In this document: positions 16,750 to 26,872 of the stretch, in pieces
Layout of the letters: each line of letters opens with the position of its first letter
How positions within the stretch are numbered: the first letter of the stretch is position 1
Made by a program: the position numbers and the translations under genes
From: Mitsuaria sp. GD03876
GTDB lineage: Bacteria > Pseudomonadota > Gammaproteobacteria > Burkholderiales > Burkholderiaceae_C
DNA: 52,654 nt
Reading direction: 5' to 3'
Assembly (NCBI RefSeq): GCF_029840635.1
Contig: NZ_JAOCCU010000042.1
Location: 1 to 52,654 of the forward strand
The notes under the pieces: model-generated
Seen by the model: the letters and a program-made list of their open reading frames with translations, nothing else
Told to the model about the DNA's origin: nothing
Databases searched by the model: none

Positions 16750-18066
16750 TCAGGCGGTGAAGCGGTTGACGAGGTTCTCGAGGTATTCCTGCCGGCCGGA
16801 GCGCGGCGCGACGTCGGTGTTGCGCGCCAGCACGCGGTCGGCGAGCTGGTCCAGGGCCACGCGGCCCTCCAGGACGTCGCGCGCGGGCGCGGCGTCCCAG
16901 CCGGCGTAACGGTCGGCGACGTGGCGCGCCAGGCTGCCGTCGACGATCATCTGCTCGGCCATCAGCAGCGCGCGGGCGCAGGTGTCCATGCCGCCGACGT
17001 GGCCGTGGAACAGGTCCTCGGCGTCGATGGACTGGCGGCGCACCTTGGCGTCGAAGTTGAAGCCGCCGCTGCCCAGGCCGCCGGCCTGCAGGATGTGATA
17101 GACCGCGACGGCCAGTTCCGGCACGTTGTGCGGGAACTGGTCGGTGTCCCAGCCCAGCTGCGGGTCGCCGCGGTTCATGTCGATGCTGCCCAGGATGCCC
17201 AGCGCGGCGGCGGTGGCGATCTCGTGCTCGAAGCTGTGGCCCGACAGCGTCGCGTGGTTGGCCTCGATGTTGACCTTGACTTCCTTCTCCAGGCCGTAGC
17301 GGGCCAGGAAGCCGTAGACGGTGGCGGTGTCGAAGTCGTACTGGTGCTTGGACGGCTCGCGGGGCTTGGGCTCGAGCAGGATGGCGCCCTTGAAGCCCTT
17401 GCGGTGCTTGTATTCGACGACCATGTCGAGGAAACGGCCCATCTGGTCGAACTCGCGGCCCATGTCGGTGTTGAGCAGGGTCTCGTAGCCCTCGCGGCCG
17501 CCCCACAGCACGTAGTTCTCGCCGCCCAGGCGCATGGTGGCGTCCATCGCGTCGCGCACCTGCAGCGCGGCCAGGCCGAAGATCTCCGGATCGGGATTGG
17601 TGGCCGCGCCGGACATGAAGCGGCGGTGGCTGAACAGGTTGGCGGTGCCCCACAGCAGCTTCATGCCGGTGCGCTGCTGGTGCTCGCCCAGCACGTCGAC
17701 CAGGCGCAGCAGGTGCTCGTGGCTTTCCTTGGGCGTGGCGCCCTCGGGGGCGACGTCGCGGTCATGGAAGCAGTAGTAGGGCGCGCCGAGCTTCTCGAAG
17801 AACTCGAAGGCGGCATCGGCCTTCTGGCGCGCCAGCTCCAGCGGCGAGCCGCCCTGGAACCAGGGCCGCTCGAAGGTGCCGCCGCCGAACGGATCCAGGC
17901 CGGTCCAGCAGAAGCTGTGCCAGTAGCAGACGGCGAAGCGCAGGTGCTCGGCCATGGTCTTGCCCAGGACGATGCGGTCCTTGTCGTAATGGCGGAAGGC
18001 GAGCGCCTCGTCGGAGGCCGGGCCCTGGTAGCGGATCGGGGCGATGTGCGAGAAGTAGCTGGTCAT
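16750..18066 (-). CDS. xylA: Xylose isomerase
   Basis: 438 residues, the length of class II enzymes. Recognisable segments are '[22 protein letters not shown]', '[13 protein letters not shown]' (catalytic His), 'LWGGREGYE', '[18 protein letters not shown]' (metal-binding Glu and His) and '[20 protein letters not shown]'. It converts D-xylose to D-xylulose in the cytoplasm using two divalent metals. The gene lies 77 bp after xylB, in the order xylR-xylB-xylA, and feeds xylose released by GH31, GH39 and GH43 enzymes of this locus into the pentose phosphate route. The 139 bp to the TonB-dependent receptor hold no obvious operator. Confidence 0.97.
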   Translation of the reverse strand: MTSYFSHIAPIRYQGPASDEALAFRHYDKDRIVLGKTMAEHLRFAVCYWHSFCWTGLDPFGGGTFERPWFQGGSPLELARQKADAAFEFFEKLGAPYYCFHDRDVAPEGATPKESHEHLLRLVDVLGEHQQRTGMKLLWGTANLFSHRRFMSGAATNPDPEIFGLAALQVRDAMDATMRLGGENYVLWGGREGYETLLNTDMGREFDQMGRFLDMVVEYKHRKGFKGAILLEPKPREPSKHQYDFDTATVYGFLARYGLEKEVKVNIEANHATLSGHSFEHEIATAAALGILGSIDMNRGDPQLGWDTDQFPHNVPELAVAVYHILQAGGLGSGGFNFDAKVRRQSIDAEDLFHGHVGGMDTCARALLMAEQMIVDGSLARHVADRYAGWDAAPARDVLEGRVALDQLADRVLARNTDVAPRSGRQEYLENLVNRFTA

Positions 18067-18143
18067 GGCGGAACTGCGAAGTCGAGGCGTGGCAGGGGCC
18101 GGCGCCAGGCCCTTTTGGGGGCCGGGCGACGCGGGTCGGGCGC

Positions 18144-19628
18144 TCAGGGCCGGATCGGCGGCAGCGCGCGCAGCGGCGCGTACGAGGCGCGGAAGACGGC
18201 GAGCCGTCGGGCGAGCACGGCCTGCCGCGCGGGCGAGGGCGTGTGTCGATCGGTGATCGGTGGGGGCGGGCAGGACTCGTCGATGCCCGCGCCGGCGGCC
18301 ATGCGGCCCAGCCGCGCGGCGCCCAGCGCGCCGCCCGCGTCGGCATCGGCGTGGCGGAGGATCTCGACGCCGAGCGCGTTCGCCATCAGCTGCGCCCAGA
18401 AGCCGCTGCGCGCGCCGCCGCCGACGATCGAGAGGCGGTCCACCGCGGTGCCCGCGGCGCGCAGCGCGGCCAGGCCGTCGGCCATGCCGAAGGCGACGCC
18501 CTCCAGCACCGCGTAGCCGGCATGCGCGCGGCGCGTCTCGTGCGTCAGGCCGTGGAAGGCGCCGGTCGCGAACGGGTCGTTGTGGGGCGTGCGCTCGCCG
18601 GCGAGGTAGGGCAGGAACAGCGGCGCGGCGGCGAGGTCCTCGGGCGGCAGCGCCTCGATCTCCTCGAGCAGCGCGGCCTCGGTCGTGCCGCCGAGCTGGC
18701 AGAACCAGCGCAGCGCGCTGGCCGCGGTGAGCATCACGCTCATCTGGTGCCAGCGCCGGGGCAGCGCGTGGCAGAACGCGTGCACGGCCGACGCGGGGTT
18801 CGGGCGGAAGCGGTCGTTGACGACGAACAGCACGCCCGAGGTGCCCATGGACACGAAACCGGCGCCCGGCGCGGTGGCGCCGATGCCGATGGCGCTGGCG
18901 GCGTTGTCGCCCGCGCCGCCGGCCACGACGACGTCGTCGGCCACGCCCCAGGCGGCCGCCAGTTCGGCGCGCAGCACGCCGGACGGCGCGTTGCTCTCGA
19001 CCAGGCGCGGCATGTGGGCGCGCGTCAGGCCGGTGGCGGCGAGCAGCTCGTCGGACCAGTCGCGGCGCGCCACGTCCAGCCACAGCGTGCCGGCGGCGTC
19101 GGACGGGTCGCTGACCTTGTCGCCGGTCAGCAGCAGCCGCAGGTGGTCCTTGGGCAGCAGCACGGTGCGGACGCGGTCGAAGAGCTCTGGCTCGTGCGCG
19201 CGCACCCACAGCAGCTTCGGCGCGGTGAAACCGGGCATCGCGAGGTTGCCGGCGATCTCGTGCAGGCGCGGCGCGGCGGCGGTGAGCGCCTCGCATTCGG
19301 CGTGGCTGCGGCCGTCGTTCCAGAGGATGGCGGGGCGCAGCACGCGGTCCTGCGCGTCCAGCAGCACGGCGCCGTGCATCTGGCCCGACAGGCCGATGCC
19401 GCGCAGCCGCGAGAACGCCTGCGGCGCGGCCGCGCGCAGCTGCGCGACGGCGTTCGTCATCGCGGCGGCCCAGTCGGCGGGATCCTGCTCGGACCACAGC
19501 GGGCGGGGTCGCGACACCGTCAGCGGCGAGGCGGCGCGGCCCACGACGGCGCCCTCGCCGTCGATCAGCAGCAGCTTGACCTCGGAGGTGCCGAGGTCGA
19601 TGCCCAGGAAGGTGCCGGCCTGGCTCAC
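18144..19628 (-). CDS. xylB: Xylulokinase
   Basis: 494 residues, FGGY carbohydrate kinase family. The N-terminal ATPase phosphate loop is '[17 protein letters not shown]'; '[13 protein letters not shown]' is the xylulokinase substrate signature; '[20 protein letters not shown]', '[14 protein letters not shown]' and the C-terminal '[17 protein letters not shown]' follow. It phosphorylates D-xylulose to xylulose 5-phosphate. The start is a GTG at 19628 preceded by GGAGG 7 bp upstream. It overlaps the repressor stop as GTGA, which makes the kinase translationally coupled to its repressor. Confidence 0.96.
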   Translation of the reverse strand: MSQAGTFLGIDLGTSEVKLLLIDGEGAVVGRAASPLTVSRPRPLWSEQDPADWAAAMTNAVAQLRAAAPQAFSRLRGIGLSGQMHGAVLLDAQDRVLRPAILWNDGRSHAECEALTAAAPRLHEIAGNLAMPGFTAPKLLWVRAHEPELFDRVRTVLLPKDHLRLLLTGDKVSDPSDAAGTLWLDVARRDWSDELLAATGLTRAHMPRLVESNAPSGVLRAELAAAWGVADDVVVAGGAGDNAASAIGIGATAPGAGFVSMGTSGVLFVVNDRFRPNPASAVHAFCHALPRRWHQMSVMLTAASALRWFCQLGGTTEAALLEEIEALPPEDLAAAPLFLPYLAGERTPHNDPFATGAFHGLTHETRRAHAGYAVLEGVAFGMADGLAALRAAGTAVDRLSIVGGGARSGFWAQLMANALGVEILRHADADAGGALGAARLGRMAAGAGIDESCPPPPITDRHTPSPARQAVLARRLAVFRASYAPLRALPPIRP

Positions 19629-20884
19629 AGCGCGGCCTCCTCGTCCTGGCCCTCGTCGGCCGACGCGGCGGTGTTGGCGCGCGCGCCGCCGGCCAGCGGC
19701 AGCTGCGGGCGGGTGACGCGGTAGCGCGCCAGCGCCGCGGCGCCGGCGGCGACCGCGTCGGCGCCGAAGCGCGAGGTGCGGATCGGCGTCGGCGCCAGGC
19801 CCGCGGCCGAGGCGTAGTCGTTGAGCGTCGTCAGCGCGGGCTCGAGGAAGGCGTCGCCCAGTTCCACCACGCTGCCGCCGAGCACGATGCAGGCGGGGTC
19901 GTAGGCGGTCGCCAGGTTCTGCAGCAGCACGCCGAGGTAGCGGCCGGCGGACTCCACCGTCTTGGCGGTCCGGCGGTCGCCGTCGATCAGGCGGCCGCGG
20001 ATGTCGGGCAGCGAATGCGGGCCGAGCTCGGCGGCCTCGTCCGGGCGCAGCATCGCGCGCATGCCGATCAGCGCCTCGGCGCAGCCGCGGCGGCCGCAGG
20101 AGCACAGCGGGCCGTCGATCTGCAGCACCATGTGGCCGACCTCGCCGGCGAAACCGCGCGCGCCGGTCAGCAGCCGGTCGCCGACGATCACGCCCGCGCC
20201 CACGCCCTGGTTGATCGAGACGTAGAGCAGCGGGTCGGCGGGCGAGCCGGCGTTGAACTCCATCTCGCCCAGCGCGGCGACGTCGGCTTCGTTCTGGAGG
20301 TACAGCGGGATGCCGGAGAGCGGGCCGCCGTCGAGCTTCTCGGTGAGCAGCTGGCCGACGGCCAGGTCGTGCCAGCCGAGGTTGGGCGCGAAGTTCAGCA
20401 CGCCGCGTTCCTCGTCGACGCCGCCGGGCAGGCCCACGCCGATGCCGATGATCCGTTGCGACGGGTCGAGCTGCGCGCGCACCTTCAGCAGCACGGTGGC
20501 GAGCACGCCCATGCAGGCCTTGGCGCTGCGGCTCGCGCCGTAGGCGGAGACGGCGCGGGCGCGCACCTCGCCGGTCAGCGAGGTCGCGACCACGCGCACG
20601 CCGTCGATGCCGACCTCGGCGCCCAGCAACAGCAGCCGGTCCGGGCTGATGAACAGCGGGGTGGGGCGGCGGCCCAGGTCGCCTGTGGCGACGACGCTGC
20701 TCTCCATCAGCCAGCCTTCGGCGATGAGCTCGCGCACGAGGCTGGTGATCGTGGATTTCGTCAGGCCGACATCGTTGGCGAGGTCGGCGCGCGACAGGCC
20801 GGGATGCGCGCACAGGTGACGGACCAGGGCCATTCGGTTGATGGACTTCAACAGCTGTTGGCCACCGCTGGCGTCGGGTTGCAT
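19625..20884 (-). CDS. xylR: ROK-family transcriptional repressor, XylR-like
   Basis: 419 residues. The N-terminal winged helix-turn-helix (about 8-75) contains '[28 protein letters not shown]'; the ROK sugar-kinase-like domain follows with '[11 protein letters not shown]', '[11 protein letters not shown]', 'GVGAGVIV', 'GFAGEVGHM' and the zinc motif '[14 protein letters not shown]'. Such proteins repress xylose genes and release DNA on binding D-xylose. CAGGAG 9 bp before the ATG supports the start. A perfect 7-9-7 palindrome 67 bp upstream (20,951-20,973) is the probable autoregulatory operator, and a near copy stands before the GH43 gene. Gene name is by homology and position; the effector could also be a xylose-containing disaccharide. 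Confidence 0.9.
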   Translation of the reverse strand: MQPDASGGQQLLKSINRMALVRHLCAHPGLSRADLANDVGLTKSTITSLVRELIAEGWLMESSVVATGDLGRRPTPLFISPDRLLLLGAEVGIDGVRVVATSLTGEVRARAVSAYGASRSAKACMGVLATVLLKVRAQLDPSQRIIGIGVGLPGGVDEERGVLNFAPNLGWHDLAVGQLLTEKLDGGPLSGIPLYLQNEADVAALGEMEFNAGSPADPLLYVSINQGVGAGVIVGDRLLTGARGFAGEVGHMVLQIDGPLCSCGRRGCAEALIGMRAMLRPDEAAELGPHSLPDIRGRLIDGDRRTAKTVESAGRYLGVLLQNLATAYDPACIVLGGSVVELGDAFLEPALTTLNDYASAAGLAPTPIRTSRFGADAVAAGAAALARYRVTRPQLPLAGGARANTAASADEGQDEEAAL

Positions 20885-20950
20885 GCGCGTCGTCTCCTGT
20901 TTGTCTTGTCGTGAACGGTGTGCGCGGCATCGCGCATCCGTGACAGTGAT

Positions 20951-20973
20951 ATTAGTTGGGGCGCTGAACTAAT
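20951..20973. promoter_or_regulatory. Probable XylR operator upstream of xylR-xylB-xylA
   Basis: ATTAGTT, 9 bp (GGGGCGCTG), AACTAAT: a perfect inverted repeat of two 7-bp arms in otherwise very GC-rich DNA. It lies 67 bp before the xylR start. The second site at 32,541-32,563 shares arms, spacing and the GCGCTG in the spacer. ROK-type XylR repressors bind palindromes of this sort, with TTAGTT-like arms. Confidence 0.72.
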
Positions 20974-21037
20974 AAATAGGAGGAAAACACCTAGAGCCCG
21001 AATGCCTTCTCACGCTCCGCCGTCTTCCGGCATTGCT

Positions 21038-21075
21038 CCCTCTCCCGCACTGCGGGAGAGGGCGGGGGTGAGGGG
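21038..21075. repeat. REP-like palindrome (intergenic copy)
   Basis: CCCTCTCCCGCA followed by C and the complementary TGCGGGAGAGGG gives a 25-bp palindrome, then a GGGGTGAGGGG tail. The same 38 bp with two mismatches occurs inside the AddB-like gene at 52,304-52,341. Here it lies 34 bp beyond the stop of the GguB permease gene and ahead of the xylR promoter, so its hairpin could also end or protect the upstream operon's transcript. Dispersed palindromes of this appearance are common in Gram-negative genomes. Confidence 0.82.
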
Positions 21076-21108
21076 GGTGGAGCGGGCAGGGCCCGCGCCC
21101 GCCGTCGA

Positions 21109-22332
21109 CTACTTGCGCTTGTTGTAGACGTCGATGAACACGGCCGCGAGCAGCACCAATCCCTTGATGACCTGCTGGTAGTCGATGCCCACGCCGAGGA
21201 TGGACATGCCGTTGTTCATCACGCCCATCACGAACGCGCCGATGACCGCGCCCATGATCTTGCCGACGCCGCCCGAGGCCGACGCGCCGCCGACGAAGCA
21301 CGCGGCGATCACGTCGAGCTCGAAGCCCAGTCCCGCCTTGGGCGTCGCCGTGTTGAGCCGCGCCGCGAAGACCAGCCCGGCCAGCGCCGCCAGCGCGCCC
21401 ATGTTGACGAAGGTGAGGAAGGCAATGCGCTGCGTGCGCACGCCCGACAGGCGCGCCGCCTTCTCGTTGCCGCCGACCGCGTAGACGCGCCGTCCCAGCG
21501 TCGTCCGCCCGGCGACGAAGTCGTAGAGCAGCGTCAGCGCCACCATCACCACCATCACCGTCGGCAGGCCCTTGTACGAGGCCATCAGCCAGCTCATCGC
21601 CAGCACCGCGCCGACCAGCAGCGCCTGGCGCAGCCAGAACACCGGACCGGGTTCGGTCTCCATGCCGTGCCGCAGCGCCGCGGCGCGATGCCGCCAGGCC
21701 ACGGCCACCGCCGCCGTGCTCAGCAGCAGGCCCAGGCCCAGCGTCGTTGGGCGCGGATCCTCCTGGCCGAAGAGCTCGGGCAGGAAACCGGCGCTCAGCG
21801 CCTGGAAGGCGTCGGGGAAGGGCCCGAGCGACTGCCCCTGCAGCAGCGCCAGCGCCAGCCCCTTGAACACCAGCATGCCGGCCAGCGTGACGATGAAGGA
21901 CGGGATGCCGAGGTAGGCGACGAACCAGCCCTGCGCCGCGCCGATCGCGGCGCCGGCCAGCAGGCACACCAGCCCGGCCGGCAGCGCGCCCCAGTCGTGC
22001 TGGACCATCAGCACCGCCGCCAGCGCGCCGATGAAGCCGCACACCGAGCCCACCGACAGGTCGATGTGCCCGGCCACGATCACCAGCAGCATGCCCAGCG
22101 CCATGATGACGATGTAGCTGTTCTGCAGGACCAGGTTGGTGAGGTTCAGCGGCTCGAGCAGCGTGCCGTCGGTCAGGTACTGGAACAGTCCCATGATGGC
22201 CACCAGCGACAGCAACATGCCGTAGTCGCGCAGGTGGCGCTTGAGGAAGTGGCCGATGCCGGCGGGCGTCGCGGCCGGGGACGAGGAAGGGCGGGCGGAT
22301 GGCGTGCCGCCCGCCGCGATCGGTTCAGACAT
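21109..22332 (-). CDS. gguB: Sugar ABC transporter permease, GguB/MmsB type
   Basis: 407 residues, inner membrane, about 10 hydrophobic segments. 'LGMLLVIVAGHIDLSVGSVCGFIGALAAVLM' is the signature of monosaccharide permeases of the RbsC/XylH family. The C-terminal 'GVGIDYQQVIKGLVLLAAVFIDVYNKRK' is typical of the GguB/MmsB branch that works with ChvE. Its first 8 bp overlap the end of the ATPase gene. With GguA and ChvE it forms an importer for several aldoses (xylose, glucose, galactose, arabinose in characterised systems). It is the last gene of the transcript that begins with GH43. Confidence 0.93.
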   Translation of the reverse strand: MSEPIAAGGTPSARPSSSPAATPAGIGHFLKRHLRDYGMLLSLVAIMGLFQYLTDGTLLEPLNLTNLVLQNSYIVIMALGMLLVIVAGHIDLSVGSVCGFIGALAAVLMVQHDWGALPAGLVCLLAGAAIGAAQGWFVAYLGIPSFIVTLAGMLVFKGLALALLQGQSLGPFPDAFQALSAGFLPELFGQEDPRPTTLGLGLLLSTAAVAVAWRHRAAALRHGMETEPGPVFWLRQALLVGAVLAMSWLMASYKGLPTVMVVMVALTLLYDFVAGRTTLGRRVYAVGGNEKAARLSGVRTQRIAFLTFVNMGALAALAGLVFAARLNTATPKAGLGFELDVIAACFVGGASASGGVGKIMGAVIGAFVMGVMNNGMSILGVGIDYQQVIKGLVLLAAVFIDVYNKRK

Positions 22333-23905
22333 GCGCGGTCTCTCCGGCGCCGACGATGGCGCCCATGATCATTTCCTGGGTGGTGCCGGCGGCGGGGAAC
22401 TCCGCCACCAGCCGGCCTTCATTCATGACGTACAGCCGGTCGCACAGGCCCAGCAACTCGGGCATCTCCGACGAGATCAGCAGGATCCCGCGGCCCTGCT
22501 CGGCCAGCCCGGCGATCAGGCTGTAGATCTCGAACTTGGCGCCGACGTCGATGCCGCGGGTCGGCTCGTCGAGGATCAGCAACCGCGGCTCCGAGAACAG
22601 CCACTTGGCCAGCACCACCTTCTGCTGGTTGCCGCCGGACAGGTGCATCGCGCGCTGGTCGACGCCCGCGCAGCGGGTGGCCAGCCGCCGGCGGTAGTCC
22701 TGCGCGACCTGGTGCTCGCGCGCGTCGTCCAGCACGCCGGCGCGCGAGACCCCGCGCAGGTTCGCCAGCGAGGTGTTGACCGCGATCGACTCGTCCAGCA
22801 GCAGGCCCAGCGACTTGCGGTCCTCCGTCACGTAGGCCAGGCCCGCGGCGATCGCCTTGGGCACGGTGGACACGTCGACCTCCCGGCCGTCCATCCAGGC
22901 GCTGCCGCTGATGCGCCGGCCGTAGCTGCGGCCGAAGACGCTCATCGCGAGCTCGGTCCGGCCCGCGCCCATCAGTCCGGCGATGCCGACGATCTCGCCG
23001 CGGCGCACCGACAGGTCCACGCCCTTGACGACCTCGCGGCCCGCCTGCGCCGGATGCTGGGCGCGCCAGTCGCGGAGCTCGAACAGCACGTCGCCGATCC
23101 GCGGCGTGCGCCGCGGGTAGCGGTCCGCCAGGTCGCGGCCCACCATCGCCTGGATGATGCGCGACTCGCTGATCGGCTCGTCCGCGCAGTCCAGGCTCAG
23201 GATCGAGCGGCCGTCGCGCAGCACCGTCAGCCCGTCGGCCACGCGCGTGACCTCCTTGAGCTTGTGCGAGATCAGGATGCAGGCGATGCCCTGCGCGCGC
23301 AGCTCCATCAGCAGCGCGAGCAGCGCGTCGCTGTCGGACTCGTTGAGGCTGGCGGTGGGCTCGTCCAGGATCAGCAGCTGGACCCGCTTGGCCAGCGCCT
23401 TGGCGATCTCCACCAGCTGCTGCTGGCCGACGCCGAGCTCGCCGACCGGCGTCTGCGGCGAGGCGCGCAGGCCGACCCGCGCCAGCAGCTCGACCGCGCG
23501 GCGATGCATCTCCACGCGGTCGATGACGCCCAGGCGCGACGGCTCGTGGCACAGGAACAGGTTCTCCGCGATGGAGAGCTGCGGCACCAGCGCCAGCTCC
23601 TGGTGAATGATGATGATGCCCAGCCGCTCGCTGTCGGCGATGCCGGCGAAGCGCCGTTCCTCGCCGTCGAAGCGCAGCTCGCCGCCGTAGTCGCCGCCGT
23701 GGCCGGGGTGCGGGTAGACGCCCGACACCACCTTCATCAGCGTCGACTTGCCGGCGCCGTTCTCGCCGCACAGCGCGTGGATCTCGCCGGCGCGCACGCT
23801 CAGCCGCACGTCCTCCAGGGCGGCGACGCCGTGGAAGCGCTTGGTGATGCCGCGCAGTTCCAGCAGCGGGCCGGCGCCCGCGCCGTGTTCGGGAATCGCG
23901 TTCAT
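22325..23905 (-). CDS. gguA: Sugar ABC transporter ATP-binding protein, GguA/MmsA type
   Basis: 526 residues with two ABC domains in tandem, as in all monosaccharide importers of the CUT2 group. The first has Walker A 'GENGAGKST', signature 'ELGVGQQQLVEIAKAL' and Walker B 'LLILDEPTASL'. The second has a degenerate Walker A 'GLMGAGRTE', signature 'HLSGGNQQKVVLAKWL' and 'LLILDEPTRGIDVG'. It powers uptake through the permease encoded next. The gene starts 19 bp after chvE and overlaps gguB by 8 bp. Confidence 0.95.
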   Translation of the reverse strand: MNAIPEHGAGAGPLLELRGITKRFHGVAALEDVRLSVRAGEIHALCGENGAGKSTLMKVVSGVYPHPGHGGDYGGELRFDGEERRFAGIADSERLGIIIIHQELALVPQLSIAENLFLCHEPSRLGVIDRVEMHRRAVELLARVGLRASPQTPVGELGVGQQQLVEIAKALAKRVQLLILDEPTASLNESDSDALLALLMELRAQGIACILISHKLKEVTRVADGLTVLRDGRSILSLDCADEPISESRIIQAMVGRDLADRYPRRTPRIGDVLFELRDWRAQHPAQAGREVVKGVDLSVRRGEIVGIAGLMGAGRTELAMSVFGRSYGRRISGSAWMDGREVDVSTVPKAIAAGLAYVTEDRKSLGLLLDESIAVNTSLANLRGVSRAGVLDDAREHQVAQDYRRRLATRCAGVDQRAMHLSGGNQQKVVLAKWLFSEPRLLILDEPTRGIDVGAKFEIYSLIAGLAEQGRGILLISSEMPELLGLCDRLYVMNEGRLVAEFPAAGTTQEMIMGAIVGAGETAHV

Positions 23906-23924
23906 GGCTGCGGTCCCTCGCGGC

Positions 23925-25019
23925 TCAGCGCAGCTGCGTGTCCTTGTAGTAGCCGCTGTCCACCAGCACCGGCCTGGCGTTGGCGGCGTCGACCGAGACC
24001 GGCTTGAGCAGCACGCTGGGCACCACCTTCACGCCGTTGTTGTAGGTCTTGGTGTCGTTGATCGCCGCGGGCGTCTTGCCGGCCAGCATCTCGTCGGTGA
24101 CCGCGGCGGCGGCCTGCGCGAGCTGGCGCGTGTCCTTGAACACGGTGCTGGCCTGCTCGTGCTTGAGGATGGACTTGACCGACGGCAGCTCCGCGTCCTG
24201 GCCGGACACGACCGGGCAGGGCAGCTTGGCGGTGCAGTAGCCCGCGCCCTTGAGCGAGGACAGGATGCCGATGCTGATGCCGTCATACGGCGACAGCACC
24301 GCGTGCAGCCGCTCCTTGCCGTAGAAGGCCGACAGCAGGTTGTCCATGCGGGCCTGCGCCGTGGCCGCGTCCCAGCGCAGCGTGCCGACCTTGGCCATGC
24401 CGAACTGCTTGCTGCGCACCACCAGCTTGCCGCTGTCGATGTAGGGCTTGAGCACCGACATCGCGCCGTCGTAGAAGAAGGTGGCGTTGTTGTCGTCCGG
24501 CGAGCCGCCGAACAGCTCCAGGTTGAACGGTCCCTTGCCCTGCGCCAGGCCCAGCTTGTCCACCAGGCTCTGCGCCTGCATCACGCCGACCTGGAAGTTG
24601 TCGAAGGTGACGTAGTAGTCGACGTTCTTCGTGCCCTTGATGAGCCGGTCGTAGGCGACGACCTTGATGCCGCGGTCCGCCGCCTTCTGCAGCACCGGCG
24701 ACAGCGTCGAGCCGTCGATCGACGCGATCACCAGCACCTTGACCTTGCGGGTGATCAGGTTCTCGATCTGCGCGAGCTGGTTGGGGATGTCGTCCTCGGC
24801 GTACTGCAGGTCGGTCTTGTAGCCCTTGGCCTGGAAGGCCTTGACCATGTTGTCGCCGTCGGCGATCCAGCGCGCCGAGCTCTTGGTCGGCATCGCGATG
24901 CCGACCAGGCCCTTGTCCTCGGCGCGCGCGGCCCCGCACAGCAGGCCCAGCGTGGCGCCGCCGGCGATCAGCAGCGTCTTGACGATCGATGCGCGGCGCT
25001 TCAAACCTGTATGAAACAT
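23925..25019 (-). CDS. chvE: Periplasmic multiple-sugar-binding protein, ChvE-like
   Basis: 364 residues. A signal peptide ending 'LLCGAARA' precedes a type I periplasmic binding fold. The segments '[13 protein letters not shown]', '[19 protein letters not shown]', '[17 protein letters not shown]', '[27 protein letters not shown]' (quoted in part elsewhere as one block) and '[15 protein letters not shown]' follow Agrobacterium ChvE almost word for word. ChvE binds glucose, galactose, arabinose, xylose and fucose, exactly the sugars released from xyloglucan. AGGAG 7 bp before the ATG supports the start. A 95-bp gap separates it from the GH9 gene; an internal promoter is possible but not clear. 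Confidence 0.95.
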   Translation of the reverse strand: MFHTGLKRRASIVKTLLIAGGATLGLLCGAARAEDKGLVGIAMPTKSSARWIADGDNMVKAFQAKGYKTDLQYAEDDIPNQLAQIENLITRKVKVLVIASIDGSTLSPVLQKAADRGIKVVAYDRLIKGTKNVDYYVTFDNFQVGVMQAQSLVDKLGLAQGKGPFNLELFGGSPDDNNATFFYDGAMSVLKPYIDSGKLVVRSKQFGMAKVGTLRWDAATAQARMDNLLSAFYGKERLHAVLSPYDGISIGILSSLKGAGYCTAKLPCPVVSGQDAELPSVKSILKHEQASTVFKDTRQLAQAAAAVTDEMLAGKTPAAINDTKTYNNGVKVVPSVLLKPVSVDAANARPVLVDSGYYKDTQLR

Positions 25020-25114
25020 TTTTGTCTCCTGAATGATTTATGAACGCGGGGCGTTTTTACTGCGGGGCGGCGCGCTTGTCGATCTCAGTTTGGGTATCGG
25101 TCGAAGGCCGGCGG

Positions 25115-26872
25115 TTATCGGCCCAGCGCCACCGATACATAGACCAGCGGCGCGTTCCAGTTGATCGCGACCTCGTTGCTGGCGTAGCTGCAGAAGTGGT
25201 CGAGGTAGGACAGCGCCGGGACCCCGGACGGGTAGGGCACCGGGCAGCCCTTGAGGTCCTGCTGGCCCGCGTTGGCGCCGCCGACGAGGAAACCCGGCAC
25301 CGGCGCGTCCACGCCGTCGGCCTCGGACGGGCGGTGATGCGGATGCATCGGCGAGCGCGCGCCGAAGCCCGTCACCATCGACATCCCCAGCGGGTTGCGG
25401 CCCAGCACGTAGTCGAACAGCGCCTGCGCGGCCTGGCGGTAGGGCCGCGGCGCGGACGGCCTGGCGCCCGGACGCGCGGTGTCGAGCCGGTCGGCCTGCA
25501 GCAGCACCATGGCCTCGTTGAGCGCGGTCGAGTTGCTGCCCCAGCCGAAGTCCTTCGCGTCGAGCGCGACGCCCCAGGCCGAGGCCTTGCCCTTGGCCAC
25601 CAGCGCGTCGGCCAGGCCGCGGAGGCGGCGCTCGATCAGCGCGCGGTCGGCGGCCGGGGTCAGGCGCTCGCGGTGCGTGGCCAGCGACATCCAGGCCAGG
25701 CCGCGCACGTCGCCCCAGGACGGCACCGTCATCGCGGTGCGGGCCGGTTGCATCGCGGCGTGGAAGGCGTCGTCGCCGGTGGCGATGTAGAGCTCGGCGG
25801 CGGCCCAGGCGAACTCGTCGTCCAGCGTCGCGTCGCCGTAGTCGCCGGTATGGATGTCCGGCGGCTGGCGGTAGATCGCGTCGGGATGCGCCTGCGCCCA
25901 GGTCCAGGCCGAGCGCGCGGCGGCCAGCATGCGCGCGGACAGTCCCGGGCGCTGCTGCTCGAAGTCCTTGAACACCCGGCTGCCGACGGCCATCACCGCG
26001 GCGAAGTCCAGCGTCGCGGCGGTGCTCTTCTGCACGACGACGCGGTCGCCGGAGGCCGTCGCCGCGTCCGGCATCACGACGCCGTCGAAGCTCGGGTTGG
26101 TGAGCTTGTGATAGACGCCGCCATCGTCCGGATCCTGCATGGTCAGCATCCAGTCGAGGTTCCACAGCGCCTCGTTGAGCACGTCGGGCAGGCCGTCGCC
26201 GCTCTCGGGCAGGCCGACCTTGAGCGCGCGCAGGCGCTCGGGCATCTGCTCGTAGGCGGCCAGCAGCGTGTAGACCGAGATGCCGGAGTTGACGACGTAC
26301 TTGTTGTAGTCGCCGGCGTCATACCAGCCCTTGGGGCTGCCGATGACGTCGCCGGCCTGGCGCTTCGGGCCGGCGGCCGAGGCGTGGATCAGCACCCGCG
26401 TGTCGGGATGCCCGGCTGGCCGCGCGTAGGGGCCGGCCAGCTCCGGCGTCAGGGCGATGCCGGCGCGATTGAAGTAGAAGGCGCGGATCGCGCCGGCGGC
26501 CAGCGCGTCGTAGCGGCTGGCGCCGATCGTGAACGGATCGGAATCGGGCAGGCCGGCGACCCGCAGCCGGTAGGTGCCGGGCCGTGTCAGCGCGCTGAAG
26601 TCGGCGATGCGGACCCGGCGCTTCGCCGGCGCCCAGGACGCGGCGGGCCCGAGCGCGCCGGTCCAGGCCGCTCGTCCGGTCTCGGCGTCGACGAGCTGGA
26701 AGCGCGGGGCCGCGACCGCGGGCACCGTGGCCCGCTTGGCCGATGCCGGCAGGTAGCCGAGCTGGTTCAACTCGATGCGGGCCTCGCGCGGCGCCTGCTG
26801 CGCATAGGCGGCGGTCGCGCCGACGGCGACGATCGCGAGGCTGGCCAGCATGGCCACGGTCCGGGTGCGCAT
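25115..26872 (-). CDS. GH9 endo-glucanase / endo-xyloglucanase, exported
   Basis: 585 residues. A signal peptide ('MLASLAIVAVGATAAYAQ') precedes an Ig-like CelD_N domain (about 30-117), which starts with 'IELNQLGYLP'. The (alpha/alpha)6 catalytic domain (about 120-585) shows the base aspartates in 'GWYDAGDYNKYV' (Asp185/Asp188), the His-containing 'MHPHHRPS' and the acid Glu567 in 'YASNEVAINWNAPLVY'. GH9 enzymes invert internal beta-1,4-glucan bonds; a GH9 is also part of the Bacteroides ovatus xyloglucan locus. The ATG overlaps the GH31 stop (TGATG). It may complement GH74 on less branched glucan. Confidence 0.92.
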   Translation of the reverse strand: MRTRTVAMLASLAIVAVGATAAYAQQAPREARIELNQLGYLPASAKRATVPAVAAPRFQLVDAETGRAAWTGALGPAASWAPAKRRVRIADFSALTRPGTYRLRVAGLPDSDPFTIGASRYDALAAGAIRAFYFNRAGIALTPELAGPYARPAGHPDTRVLIHASAAGPKRQAGDVIGSPKGWYDAGDYNKYVVNSGISVYTLLAAYEQMPERLRALKVGLPESGDGLPDVLNEALWNLDWMLTMQDPDDGGVYHKLTNPSFDGVVMPDAATASGDRVVVQKSTAATLDFAAVMAVGSRVFKDFEQQRPGLSARMLAAARSAWTWAQAHPDAIYRQPPDIHTGDYGDATLDDEFAWAAAELYIATGDDAFHAAMQPARTAMTVPSWGDVRGLAWMSLATHRERLTPAADRALIERRLRGLADALVAKGKASAWGVALDAKDFGWGSNSTALNEAMVLLQADRLDTARPGARPSAPRPYRQAAQALFDYVLGRNPLGMSMVTGFGARSPMHPHHRPSEADGVDAPVPGFLVGGANAGQQDLKGCPVPYPSGVPALSYLDHFCSYASNEVAINWNAPLVYVSVALGR